Shown here: one piece after another, positions 1 to 9,256 of the stretch
Numbering within the stretch: the first letter of the stretch is position 1
Layout: each line of letters starts with the position of its first letter
Source: Chytridium lagenaria
Taxonomy: Eukaryota > Chytridiomycota > Chytridiomycetes > Chytridiales > Chytridiaceae
Length of the DNA: 29,612 nucleotides
Assembly: GCA_025449115.1 (NCBI GenBank)
Contig: JAHLKC010000249.1
Location: 1 to 29,612 of the forward strand
Reading direction: 5' to 3'
Translations under genes and position numbers: made by a program
The notes under the pieces: model-generated
What the model saw: only the letters and a program-made list of their open reading frames with translations
Told to the model about the DNA's origin: nothing
Database searches by the model: none

Positions 1-459
1 ATTCTGTGAATGTAATGAGGAGAGTGAAGACAAGATGTCTCAACCCAACACTCTGGCGGAAGCTAGGTCGAATGTACTTCCAAAGACTTCGCAGTATACC
101 CATGATATCTTCGTGCATGCAGACGGTCTAAGTTTCGCCCGTGATAGACATTGTGACGCAGTTGCAATTAGTGGTAAGTTCGAATATTGGAGCTCATTTT
201 AGAAATCGACACTAACCTTTTCGTGTTAACCTTAAACGTATTTTATATAGGTACAAAGTTAAAAGTAGAATATGTAGATGTATTTAACCATCCATTCACG
301 AGTTATTTGCATCAAATTTGCGGTTTTGAATTGACAACACAGAAGAGATACAGAAACACAAAACAGAAAGTAACAGGTTCCTGTAATAATCCCAGCAAAA
401 TGAATCAAAGAAAAAGCAGCTATCAGAGTATAAAAGAGTCAACAAAACTTAGACGATGA
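1..459 (+). CDS. 3' end of a spliced gene, product unknown
   Basis: Reading frame 2 is open from the window edge to a perfect donor (GTAAGT at 174-179). An acceptor TTTTATATAG ends at 250. Joining 2-173 to 251-459 keeps one frame to the TGA at 457-459. The 77-nt intron contains CACTAAC, a good branch site, 40 nt before the acceptor. The visible product is about 126 residues; the 5' part lies outside the window. It has an acidic start (CNEESEDKMSQ), a middle with several Cys and His, and a basic, Lys/Arg/Ser-rich tail ending KESTKLRR. I see no domain I can name. The matching phase across a canonical intron is the main reason to call it real. Confidence 0.5.
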
Positions 460-537
460 AGATAAAATGATGAGCTGCAGGAAAATTGGGTCATTTAACA
501 AAAACATCAAAAATCAAGATAAACGTTAACATAATGC

Positions 538-1117
538 TTAGGGTGAGGGCAACCTGTACGCCAGCGATATTGGGTTTTCGCAATCGCAGTCTTCACCAAG
601 ATTGGCGCATTTAAAGCAGATTTTAGACATATTATGAACCACATTGCACTTTGTGCGATAGGTCTGGACCTGCTAGTAATAGTGTAACCTGGTCCAACGG
701 CCTTGACTTCACCTGTCGGAGACCGAACAATGGCTGAAACGTTTTGGCGAGTCGGAGTTGATGGACGGGCTAGGCTGAGGCCAGACAGGGCGGTGGCAAC
801 ACTGTCTTCATGAACGCGTGACTCTGGTTCTGAGGGGATGATAATAGAGGAATATCTGTTATAAAAGCAAATATCAAGTGTTAGTATGATAGTGCAGACG
901 TTGATGATCCAAAGCAGAAACAGAGTATAGTACCATTTGTTGAAGCGGCGCCCGGGTGTCGGAGCCAGAATCAGAATCAGAGCAAACGGAATGTTCGTGC
1001 GCAACCTGAAGCCTCGAGAGCGTCCAGCCTATCCATAACACGTCTCATCTGTACAATGAGCTGCTCGATAGCGGCTGTAAGCGAGGCGATAGTTTGGGAA
1101 TCGGTACTGACAGTCAT
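538..1117 (-). CDS. Possible spliced gene: N-terminal coiled coil, Cys-rich C-terminus
   Basis: An ATG at 1117 opens a helical, coiled-coil-like start (MTVSTDSQTIASLTAAIEQL and onward to about residue 38, heptad-like Leu/Ile/Met spacing). A candidate intron at 856-933 (donor GTACTA, acceptor ATAACAG, branch TACTAAC) is typical of fungi. Downstream is a Ser/Pro/Thr-rich stretch. One frame then ends at 538 with a small Cys cluster: KICFKCANLGEDCDCENP, preceded by KCNVVH. I could not join all exons in one frame, so at least one exon boundary is unresolved or the gene is broken. Another frame stays open to 507 but ends in a sequence that looks non-coding. No known function; the cluster resembles a small zinc-binding motif. 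Confidence 0.35.
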
Positions 1118-1157
1118 GTTCTACTAGATAATAAGAGTGAAGGGGACGTTGATTTAG

Positions 1158-1261
<104 letters not shown>

Positions 1262-1414
1262 GATGTGTGAAAATACGAAGAAAGAAAGTTTGTTTGTACC
1301 AAAGGTGTGAATAAAGTGATTTATTAAAGAGCTTGTGTGAAGTGAAATGTTGTGTCAACTAAGGGAAAGGGCTTGCGTGTGCAAAGGTTTGTTTGAAGAG
1401 CAGAGATGAGTGCT

Positions 1415-1423
1415 CCTTTTATA
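1415..1423 (-). promoter_or_regulatory. TATA box for the minus-strand gene at 538-1117
   Basis: On the minus strand this reads TATAAAAGG, a near-ideal TATA box, about 300 nt upstream of the ATG at 1117. The transcript would carry the GATT tract in its 5' leader. Based on motif and position only. Confidence 0.4.
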
Positions 1424-1429
1424 TGCAGG

Positions 1430-2545
1430 TCGTTATTACTTCCTACGGGCTGCTTCAAGGGAAGCGTGCCGCCACTTTGACATTTCTGAAAGGACAGTTA
1501 AAGGATAGAGATTGAAGGGCGTCGACGAAGTTCCAAGTCAACTCAGTGAGTGTAACATTTATTTAGCCTGGTTTCTCGTTACTTGTGTAACCTAATTCTT
1601 TCTTTATTTTGTCTCCTTTCTTGGGGAGGTTACAGTCTGAGTTCCCAATACTTACCCCATATTTGTAGCTTGCAAAGATGGAAGTTGATGGATGTCAAAG
1701 GAATCACGATCTGGAGAGGGGAGGGCAGAAGTGAGAGGTTTGGTGAAGATGATAGCGATATTGTCGTAATATTTTAGAACATATTTAAGTAACTTTAAAG
1801 AGGTTTAGTTCAACAAGTTCCAGTATGTTGTGGACGGAACGACAAAGATGCTTGGTTTCTCGTGATGCTAGGTACGTTGAAATCCGCCAGAAGCTTGAAG
1901 ATCCAGAAAATTTCTCTGGTACTTTAAGTACGGTTTGACACTCGGCTTCAGCAGATGAAGGGACATTGACCCCAGTTTCCAGCTTCGCCAGATACCAAAA
2001 TTTACGCCAAAAAAGTAGGGGTATCCAGCTTGGGACTTGTGATCGTCTGGATCTGACTGGAAAGATGCGTTTTATAATCCCACAATGGCATTGTGTCCTT
2101 CACTTGTGTAGAGTATGCCTAGGTTGCGGGTGCACCAAACGTATAGGAAGATGCATTTAACGACTTTCCAGTGATTTCGGGAAGGGCTTCACATGTGTTC
2201 TGCCGCATCGGAAACCCAGTAACTTATAACTTATCCTCCCGACTCCGTTCTTCCCCCTTGCGTGTGAATTTGCGCCTGAGTATGGTTGGATTGAGAGCAT
2301 CCAATGGGGCTGCTCGGAGTCTGGTCCTTGCAGGATTTCGTTGCCAAATTGCGTGCAAGGGAGTCTCAAGACATTACTGACAGGGCGAGGGCCCGGTGAT
2401 GAAGTGAACTTGGAATAAATTCTTTCAATTCCGACTTTAAAACTCTTAACGTGTACTTTGCGTTATTGCTTTTAACAGAGTTTGGGGGCTCATAAAATGT
2501 TCACTTAATTTTATTCAATAAAACAATTTGCCTTTTTTACACGTT
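1430..2545. other. Stretch with no gene I can support
   Basis: Short open frames only. The frame at 1825-1938 (+, 37 codons, MLWTERQRCLVSRDARYVEI start) has coding-like composition and could be an exon, but I found no partner exons in phase. An AATAAA at about 2415 would suit a plus-strand 3' end. The overlapping open frames on both strands at 2157-2380 have no recognisable product. Confidence 0.3.
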
Positions 2546-2551
2546 CTTAAA

Positions 2552-2890
2552 CTAAAACGCTTCCCCTACCGGCAGATGCCGCTCATCACGCTTCTGATTC
2601 GTACAAGACGCGTGAACCAAAAAATCCCACACAACAAAGCGGTCAACCTGCCGCAACAATAAGTAAGCCATATGCGGCGTATACAAACAGGCTTCAGGGA
2701 TGAGGGGAAATAAACTGAAACAAAGATAAGCAAGGAGTAAACAAATCACACCAACCAAACGCGTCTGGAACAAACATAATTCACGCAACATTATCTGATA
2801 GTGATGCCGAAGTTGATGTTGATGTTGATACAGATGCCGCAGACCCGTCGATCTTGGCTAAAAGCCTAACAATGCTTTTTGCCACTGATA
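2552..2890 (-). CDS. Possible short gene or exon remnant
   Basis: A minus-strand frame ending at 2552 reads like protein over its last 50 residues (ACLYTPHMAYLLLRQVDRF, then a charged end with KRDERHLPVGEAF). Upstream, in another frame at about 2800-2890, is a Ser/Thr run (VSTSTSTSASLSDNVA). Between them lies a possible small intron (donor GTGTGA, acceptor TTTGTTTCAG). The joins are not certain and no family is recognised. Confidence 0.22.
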
Positions 2891-2944
2891 AACAAGATAA
2901 CGAAAAGACTTCAAACTAAATCTAACATCAAGGGATAAGTACCG

Positions 2945-3750
2945 CGGTTAAATTCGACAACATGTAATAAATTTTCGTTGGTTTGTGACATTCTCCCTCC
3001 TGTCTAGAGGGGCTCACCTATCATGTTCGAATGATAGTAGACCCAAGGGAGTTTAAGTAATCCACTTACATTTTCTTTTATCAGTGTTCGTTAAAGTCCT
3101 CTACTCGCTACCCGGCTCAGGAGGTCCTCCTGACGCTGGACGGTAGTTATTATACGGACCCGCCAGAGTGCATCGTTTTCTTGTGATTCTTTTAATGAGT
3201 TTGCTCTCAACCTGGTAAATAAAGACTAACGTCAATACTAAAAACAACTATTACCTAATGTCCTGCATTCCAGCTTCCCCAGGTGAGAGTCACTGGGACG
3301 ATCACTAATATCCGACCCTGCGTACGCACCCTTTTCACTGTTTGGGTGTGCACCAATCTTACTAAGCCTCAAACGACGGGAAGCCAATTCGTCCTTGCTA
3401 CATGGCAAAAGTCGGCGTCATGGGGGGTTGAGAAAGGGAGTGACAACTGGCCCGCCCTCACCGTTGCCAGCAACGTAATAGAGGGGGCTCGGGACTTGAC
3501 TCAGCAAGGGGAAGGAATTCCTGGGACCCAGGGCTGAAAGCGAGGTTTATCCAGCTCCCAAGGTATCTCATCCTCGGGTCTCCGACCCGTAGGTGGGGCT
3601 GCAAAAGGCTCAGTCCAGCGGCCACTGCAGAGGTTAAGGCAGATCGTCCATGATACGAGGAGGGATGACACGAGATAGCTGTGAAGAATTACATTATTCA
3701 CATGGCCTATGGCTCATAAGGACATTTTGTCTAAGTCTGTTGAGCTCTGT
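2945..3750. other. Intergenic, possible old retroelement debris
   Basis: No convincing gene. On the minus strand, GGAGGGAGAATGTCAC at about 2987-3002 looks like a polypurine tract followed by an LTR start (TG), but no matching LTR end or polyprotein was found. A 7-bp hairpin (CTATCAT...ATGATAG) sits at 3018-3037. The 3283-3537 plus-strand frame has no recognisable features. Confidence 0.25.
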
Positions 3751-3751
3751 T

Positions 3752-3870
3752 ATATCCCGCGTCGACGCGTATATTTACGCGTCATATTGAATCCTCCCTT
3801 CTTTTCCCTTTGGGTTTTTACATATACTTTTTCCCCACGTTTATAGGGTTTTATTGAAGGAGGTGGCGCG
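3752..3870 (+). repeat. LTR-like segment, diverged partner of 4790-4912
   Basis: The order of blocks here (paired CGCG motifs, TCTTTTCCCTT, TTTTTACA, TTTTTCCC, ACG, TATAGGGTTTT) is repeated in inverted orientation at 4790-4912. The two are clearly related but diverged. With the nearby inverted arms this suggests remains of an LTR-like or foldback element. Confidence 0.4.
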
Positions 3871-4251
3871 CATATGTGCCGTTTATATGTTTGTGCATAT
3901 GTTGTGTCTGTTATTTATTTGTATTTTGTGTATTACTCTAATATGAGAGATTTCTTGATTTAATTTGTACCTTGTTGAATTAAGTAGTTGATATTGAGTT
4001 GATTCCCCATCCTCTATCTCACGCGCGTGGCCTCGCCGTGTTCTCCCTTCACTCCTTCTTTGATGGCAGCCCACCCCTCTACCCCCTGCCACCTGGTGAA
4101 GCCGCAATCCGGCTGTTTGAAGCAGAAGGCTGCGATGGGAGCCCAAGGGTCCTCCTCATTGGCAGTGTCCTTTAGCTTAGGCTTGGTCGGCTACATTCCA
4201 CCTCTGATGATCCCTGAGCCGGTGATCGACGCTGCAGGCAGGTGATGAGTG

Positions 4252-4619
4252 AGGTTACCCTGTGCCAGCTCGTGAGGCAATGAGATCATCACGTTCCAAA
4301 AGGTGCCATAGCAGGAAGGCAAGGAGGCTTTCAGCCCTCCCCAATCGCCAGGAGACGATCTGGTGCCGATATTGGTTTAGAAGCAAGGTAAGTTGATAAT
4401 GAAGATACTAAAACCGTTCCCATCTCCCTTTTATTTAATAGAACTCGCGAAAACTACCACACACAGCCAAAACAACAACTAACATCACTTAGACGGCGGA
4501 GTACATCCGTCCTTTAGGTGCTCTGTGGACTTGCTTTGCTGGAGCAACTCCTTTACTCTTCTCCCCTACCCCCTAGTCGAAGCTAGGTAGGGAGGGATGG
4601 GTCAAGAGAAAAACACATA
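4252..4619 (+). repeat. Left arm of a long inverted repeat
   Basis: This arm of about 365 bp matches the reverse complement of 4941-5307 almost base for base, with scattered substitutions and small indels. Both arms carry the same splice-donor-like GCAAGGTAAGT, at about 4385 on the plus strand and about 5170 on the minus strand. The spacer of about 320 bp contains a diverged LTR-like piece. The arms could fold into a very long hairpin if transcribed. Confidence 0.9.
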
Positions 4620-4640
4620 GCTCCCAGAACTGGGAGCCAG
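4612..4640. other. Small hairpin at the inner edge of the left arm
   Basis: AGCTCCCAG AAC TGGGAGC forms an 8-bp stem exactly where the long inverted repeat stops matching. It may mark an element end. Confidence 0.5.
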
Positions 4641-4789
4641 CTCAACCGTAATAATGACTAGGAACTGGGCCAAACTTTAGGAGGAAAGAATCATCAGATT
4701 TATTGTAAACACAAAATGTCCCCATTTTATACTGGAGACATGTCAAAACAAATAACAAACAGTAAAAATATATATAATTAAACAAGGCA

Positions 4790-4912
4790 AAAGGGCCTAC
4801 CCTCTTCCACAAAAACCCTATAAAAACGCGTGGGAAAAAGTGTAAAAACCACTAGAAGGGAAAAGAAGAGAACTTAGAATTATTAAACGCGTAAAGCGCG
4901 TCAACTTCATCA
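4790..4912 (-). repeat. LTR-like segment, inverted partner of 3752-3870
   Basis: On the minus strand it repeats the block order seen at 3752-3870. It is followed on that strand by an AT-rich run with an AATAAA at about 4705, as expected for an LTR-type polyadenylation region. No complete LTR or coding region is attached. Confidence 0.4.
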
Positions 4913-4940
4913 CTTTACTTAGGTAACGTGAACTCAGTGA

Positions 4941-5307
4941 TGTGATCTTCTCTTGACCCATCCCTCCCTGCCTAGCTTCGACTAGGGGGTAGGGGAGAAG
5001 AGTAAAGGAGTTCCTCCAGCAGAGCAAGTCCACAGAGCACCTAAAGGACGGATGTACTACGCCGTCTAAGTGATGTTAGTTGTTGTTTTGGCTGTGTGTG
5101 GTAGTATTTGCGAGTTCTATTAGATAAAAGGGAAATGGGAACGGTTTTAGTATCTTCAATATTGACTTACCTTGCTTCTAAACCAATATAAGCACCAGAT
5201 TGTCTCCTGGCGATCAGGGAGGGCTGAAAGCCTCCTTGCCTTCCTGCTATGGCACCTTTTGGAACGTGATGATCTCGTTGCCTCACAAGCTGGCACAGGG
5301 TTACCTG
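4941..5307 (-). repeat. Right arm of the long inverted repeat
   Basis: Reverse-complement match to 4252-4619. Its outer end stops about 45 nt before the first recognisable RGS residues, so the element probably landed in, or removed, the 5' half of that gene. The open frame at 5172-5340 in this arm is fused in frame to the RGS fragment by chance. Confidence 0.9.
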
Positions 5308-5351
5308 TGAAGTTCTCTCTATGGCCCGTTACACTCCCCGTACATCTTCGC

Positions 5352-5724
5352 GTAAAGTATCAGACGTTTTTCAACTTTTACATTATGGTGGGAGCTGTGA
5401 ATGAAGTCAACATTTCGTTTCCTGTCAGGAAAAAGTTGTTAGATAAAGCACAAACTGGGGATGGGATGCTCGGTGATTTCGATGAGGCCAAAGAGGAGAT
5501 TGTACTTAACATGGTATTAACCCTTTTTTTAATTTCGACCTAATTTTAACCCTTTTCTCATATTTTGGTAGTTTTACAACACTTATCCACGATGGCTGGA
5601 AACTCGTGAGGCTCAAATAAATTCCAAGGTGCGGAAAAATAGTAGCCAAGAGAAAACGTCGTTTGATGCGCCAGTCCACATAACAATCGATCCTGCAATT
5701 GAGAAGAGTGCGCCTGTTGAATAA
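5352..5724 (+). pseudogene. C-terminal half of an RGS-domain protein, 5' part missing
   Basis: From 5352 the frame reads VKYQTFFNFYIM, then NEVNISFPVRKKLLDKA and FDEAKEEIVLNM. It continues after an intron at 5514-5571 (donor GTATTA, acceptor TTTTGGTAG) with FYNTYPRWLETREAQ and a tail of about 35 residues to the TAA at 5722. The order E-(I/V)-N-I, R-K-x-L, FDEA-x-x-E-(I/V), x-YPR(F/W)L is that of the last helices of RGS domains, which speed GTP hydrolysis by heterotrimeric G-protein alpha subunits at the plasma membrane. The first half of the domain is absent; the inverted repeat ends at 5307. The stop codon overlaps an AATAAA. It is a broken gene unless the 5' exons lie to the left of the inverted repeat; I did not find them there. 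Confidence 0.7.
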
Positions 5725-5929
5725 AGCTTTATACCCATGCCGTCTTTATTTGCATTTTCAGACATTTATATATTGCGGTATAAAAAATGATATTAACGAT
5801 GCGCGGAGTATTTTAAAGCTATGATCCATATTTGCCGGGACTTCCTTCTAACATTCTCTTAAGCGCTTTTAACAATTGCTTTACACAAATACAATTGTGC
5901 ACACGTCCCACCTCTCGTCAATACACCAT

Positions 5930-6040
5930 CGCACCATCTCCATCCATCCTTTGCTCCATCCATCCATACATACATTCCATCCAACCACTCATCCGTTCCC
6001 CCATCCACCCATACTTCCATCCTTCTTTTTTCAAGCAAAC
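5930..6040 (+). repeat. Pyrimidine-rich CCATC/CATT simple sequence
   Basis: Degenerate run of CATCCAT, CCACC and TTCC motifs on the plus strand. The open frames across it on both strands (His/Pro/Ser-rich on one, Trp/Asp/Gly-rich on the other) follow from the simple sequence. Confidence 0.6.
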
Positions 6041-6063
6041 ATCCCAATCTATTCCTGGATCTA

Positions 6064-6164
6064 ACGGTACTGCTTCGCAATCTACCCCTATTCCAATTAC
6101 TCCAACCTTTAATGTGCATAGCTCTCAAGTCCACCTCAAGCTTTATGACCAAAGCGATAGGTGA
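6064..6164 (+). pseudogene. Fragment related to the small gene at 6314
   Basis: The frame reads TASQSTPIPITPTFNVHSSQ and then VHLKLYDQ before a stop. This lines up with MASQSIPTPVARLTYMVHGS, then QVEIRLYDQ at 6314. The two are tandem relatives about 250 bp apart. No function is known. Confidence 0.35.
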
Positions 6165-6313
6165 TTCTGGTCGAGGCATCCTGCGATGGCACTTCACATT
6201 TTTCAACGAGAAAAAACCATCGCTAGTTCATCCACCCTAACGCATCCTGCTATCCCGTCTTCTGAACATTTCTTTAAATAAATCAACCTTCCAACCTTAT
6301 TTTTCATTGCACA

Positions 6314-6561
6314 ATGGCTTCGCAATCTATCCCGACCCCAGTCGCGCGCCTCACCTATATGGTGCACGGCTCTCAAGTCGAAATCAGGCTTTACGACCAG
6401 GACGCTGTCTCACTGTCAGAATTGAGTTCGCTACTGGTGACGATACAGATGATGAAGGAGAACAGGAACATGCATCACACAATTTGCATGCGCTATACTA
6501 TTTTCAAAACATTTGCTGGAATGCGAAGAAAAAAAAGTATGATGAGCTGTTGAATTTGTAG
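6314..6561 (+). CDS. Possible small gene, frame-shifted
   Basis: It starts MASQSIPTPVARLTYMVHGS, leading to QVEIRLYDQ. After about residue 40 the coding-like signal moves to the next frame, an acidic then aromatic/basic stretch (TGDDTDDEGEQEH, then YYFQNICWNAKKKKYDELLN) ending at 6561. I see no good intron to explain the shift, so this is either a one-base error or a pseudogene. Product unknown. An upstream relative lies at 6064-6164. Confidence 0.3.
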
Positions 6562-7180
6562 AGACTTTATTCACAACGACGTTTTTGTCTTTTTCCATCA
6601 CTTGTATGCATGTTTTTGGTGATGAAGGTCAGAAACATTTTATTTTGAAGTGATGGTTGTATTATTGATGACGTTGAGAGCTGTTATTGTGAATTTTGTT
6701 GAATACTGGAGTTTGGCTGGTGAACATTGCCATTATTTTTCTACTAACCAAAGTAAATAATAATGTCTGTGGTCATCCATGCTGTCACTCAACATGCAAC
6801 CCCTGCAGTCAAATAATACCGCATCTACGTGTTTTGTTTCTTGTAATCAAGAAATTGAGGCAGGCAAAGCTCTTTTCAAGAGAAAGCGTTAGTAAAATAA
6901 CCCAACTGATGGCTTTTGAGGCGCGTTGACCATCACCAATTAGTTGATAACTTTAAGAGAAACAGCGAAGTTCAGGATAGCAAGAGATGGCTGTCTACAG
7001 GAGCTTCTCTGTTGGGGAAAGGAAATGGATAACAAGTGACAGTGCAACACAATAGTTTTGATGCGGTTTTCCTCTTTTTTATCGGTTGCGGAATTTTACG
7101 CGTTTAGAGGTTTTTGTGTTAAAATTATATTGGATCATATTTATCTTGGATTAAGACTACAATTATGTTGAATGAATTTG
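6562..7180. other. AT-rich intergenic DNA
   Basis: No reading frame, RNA gene or repeat that I can support. Confidence 0.4.
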
Positions 7181-7552
7181 CTATACTTTGGCTGATTTTC
7201 TTGGAAAGGATTGTTGGGAAAGGAAATTTATTTGTAAAGAACAGTGAAGTATGAAGAACAGGAGGACTCGTTGCCTTTTATACTTGACGAGAAACACATA
7301 TAGTGAAGAACAACAAGCAACATGATAGAAGAAAAAGGAACGTTTTAGAATTCCATTAAACACATAACGAAGGTAAACAACAAAAGACCTTGAATTCATT
7401 CCATCGCGTTCCTCATTACCTGACGCCCACATTCCTATTGACAAGTCTTTTACCAAAATCCCAACATGAAATCCCAACTTGACAATCCTCATCAATTTCT
7501 CAACCACAACATTTCTTATTCCAGCACTCCCCTCGAGCATTGAACTCGACAA
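7181..7552 (-). CDS. Hypothetical 123-codon frame
   Basis: The longest frame in this stretch, starting MSSSMLEGSAGIRNVVVEKL. It is rich in Phe, Val and Leu with a Lys/Arg-rich end (NFLSQQSFPRKSAKV). No domain, no partner exon, no clear promoter. Its start overlaps a 35-bp tandem duplication at 7531-7598. Weak call. Confidence 0.15.
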   Translation of the reverse strand: MSSSMLEGSAGIRNVVVEKLMRIVKLGFHVGILVKDLSIGMWASGNEERDGMNSRSFVVYLRYVFNGILKRSFFFYHVACCSSLYVFLVKYKRQRVLLFFILHCSLQINFLSQQSFPRKSAKV

Positions 7553-7600
7553 TCAAGTTCACTCCCCTCAAGCATTGAACTTGACAATCAAATTGTCAAG
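7531..7600. repeat. 35-bp tandem duplication with a perfect palindrome
   Basis: CTCCCCTC(G/A)AGCATTGAAC and the next 15 bases occur twice in a row. The second copy ends in CTTGACAAT CAA ATTGTCAAG (7580-7600), a 9-bp perfect stem with a 3-nt loop. The motif CAATCAAATTGTCAA recurs inside every sufficiently long T copy to the right. Confidence 0.7.
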
Positions 7601-7601
7601 T

Positions 7602-7742
7602 TATACGGGCATTATGGTTGGAGGGTTATGCCATTTATTTATAGAGTCAACGATTTTAACATAAATAGTATCATCTTCATGAATTAAACTATCTTTCTCG
7701 ACAAATGCTTTTATTGAGGTCAGTATCATCTTGTCCATACCT
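7602..7742. repeat. Repeat X, copy 1
   Basis: About 135 bp beginning TATACGGGCATTATGGTTGG and ending near GCTTTTATTGAGGTCA. A closely similar copy lies at 9256-9392. There is no coding potential. Confidence 0.85.
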
Positions 7743-7756
7743 TCTTTTATAGACGT

Positions 7757-7850
7757 ACAATGCCGCAGAGAGGGTTTGAACCCCTACTGAAGCAATAACT
7801 CAAACAGGATTGAGAAGGTGATCATGCCGCAGAGGACAGGAATTGAACAG
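7757..7850 (-). other. Two tRNA 3'-half-like segments
   Basis: On the minus strand, GGGGTTCAAACCC followed by TCTCTGCGGCA (about 7757-7782) has the form of a T-arm plus acceptor end and fits the RNA polymerase III B box. A second copy at about 7826-7850 has TGTTCAATTCC followed by the same CTCTGCGGCAT. I could not find a matching 5' acceptor or anticodon arm, so these are not complete tRNA genes. They could be tRNA-derived (SINE-like) debris. Confidence 0.35.
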
Positions 7851-7944
7851 TAGAGGGCTTAAACCTCTTCCTGCTCTAATAAGAGTGGTTAAGTAGTCGT
7901 CATGATGGGAAGGGAGGAGTAGGATGAGAATGCTGGTCATAAAA

Positions 7945-8125
7945 CAATTAATAGAAAGTTCACTAATTAAATTGGGACCACTGGTCCCAAATCAATTAAT
8001 GAAAAAATCACTAATTAAATTGGGACCAGTGGTCCCAAATCAATTAATGAAAAACTCACTAAATAAATTGTTACCACCCGTCCCAAAACAATTAATAAAT
8101 AAATCACCAATTAAATGCGACAACA
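7945..8125. repeat. 48-bp tandem repeat, about 3.7 units
   Basis: Units start at 7945, 7993, 8041 and 8089 with CAATTAAT. The first two units contain TTGGGACCA C/G TGGTCCCAA, a perfect 9-bp inverted repeat; later units are decayed. Because 48 is a multiple of three, the plus-strand frame 7924-8157 reads a 16-residue repeat (QLMKKSLIKLGPVVPN type). I treat that as a consequence of the DNA repeat. Confidence 0.9.
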
Positions 8126-8171
8126 GCAGACGACTAACCCATAAAGAGCTGGGGTGAAGTGTAGAAAAAGC

Positions 8172-8190
8172 AAGTGAGAGGAATTGAACC
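8172..8190 (-). other. Third B-box-like motif
   Basis: On the minus strand GAGGGGTTCAATTCCTCTC fits a tRNA T-arm / polymerase III B box. No surrounding tRNA fold was found. Confidence 0.25.
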
Positions 8191-8336
8191 CCTCAAAAAG
8201 CATGATAGTTTGTTGTGTAAAGTAAAGGACACGTTGGAAACTACCCACTAAAATGCTGCAAGGGTGTGAAGAAGTCCAGCGGAAACAGTGAAGAGCATAA
8301 ATAGTTAAAGGGATCAGGGAAGAAAAGTGTTAAGGG

Positions 8337-9256
8337 TACATGGGGGTCCCCACAGGGTTATCGATTTTTTTGTGTGACTTGACTTAATATGAAATGTAGC
8401 CCTTGTTGCGACGATCTCGAAACCGTTTTAACCCTCAATCAAATTGTCAAAAGTGAGCGACGTACAAGCGTCGGAAGTTTCAAATTTTTATAAGTAATAA
8501 TTAGTAGACTTGTCGCTGTCCTGCGGCAAGATCTAATGGTCAGATCTTGCTCAAACTTTGCAGAGATGTCAGCAACAGTGTTAAATATATATTGTATGAC
8601 TCAAATGGGTAGCATGGAATTTATGTTTACTATATGTTTGGCAGATTTTCCGTTAAAATCGGGACATTTCTAACTTTAAGTCTGTATAACGTGAAAACAA
8701 ATGGTCAGAATTTGCTGATACTTTGCACAAGCATAGATATCAATACCAGGAACGATATGCATCACTCAGAATAGGGTGGTACAAAGTGACTCTATTAAGA
8801 TCCACCCTCCCCGCGTGCTAGAGTACTTAGTAAACGGGATGGTATACATATATGCGGGAATGTTGAGGTGATTTTGAGTGAGAATGAATGGTCAGAACTT
8901 TGTGATACTTTGTACATATATAGATAGTGAATCACGTAACAGTATGCAAGTCTCAGTGTGGGGTGATACAAGTAGACTGTATTAAGGTACTCACTTCCCG
9001 AGTGCAAGTGACTTAGTAAACGGAAACCTATTGGGCATATTGAGTTAGATTGGGTGGTCAGATGTTTGTGAAACTCAGCAAACGTATAGATTTTGATATC
9101 GGGAAGAAAGCACTGGTATCAGATTGGGGTGATACAAAGTGTGGGTATTATGTATCTCCCTTTTGGAATGAAAGTGCTCTCTGTAAACGAGTTCAATATT
9201 GAACAGATCAAGTCCAGACAAAAGAAAAAATTGATTTTATAAAGTTTATTAATTTT
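8337..9256 (-). mobile_element. T element copy 1 (about 920 bp, outer end truncated)
   Basis: It begins with the shared inner end TACATGGGGGTCCCCACAGG after the seed TTAAGGG (8330-8336). The first 350 bp match all other T copies. After this come three to four degenerate internal repeats of about 170-185 bp (starts near 8534, 8700, 8886, 9054), each with (A/G)TGGTCAGA at the front and a GGTGATACAA-type block. It stops near 9256 and runs into repeat X copy 2. It aligns with the inner part of T copy 3 and would be the 3' untranslated part of the minus-strand gene there. Strand is given as that of the T gene. Confidence 0.8.

Noticed and set aside
3283..3701. Overlapping plus- and minus-strand frames as genes
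   Set aside because: No domain, no splice partners, and both strands are equally open in a GC-richer stretch.
7757..7850. Complete tRNA genes
   Set aside because: Only T-arm and 3' acceptor-like parts are present; no matching 5' acceptor strand, D-arm or anticodon arm could be found.
7945..8125. CRISPR array
   Set aside because: The units are contiguous 48-bp tandem repeats with no variable spacers, in eukaryotic DNA.
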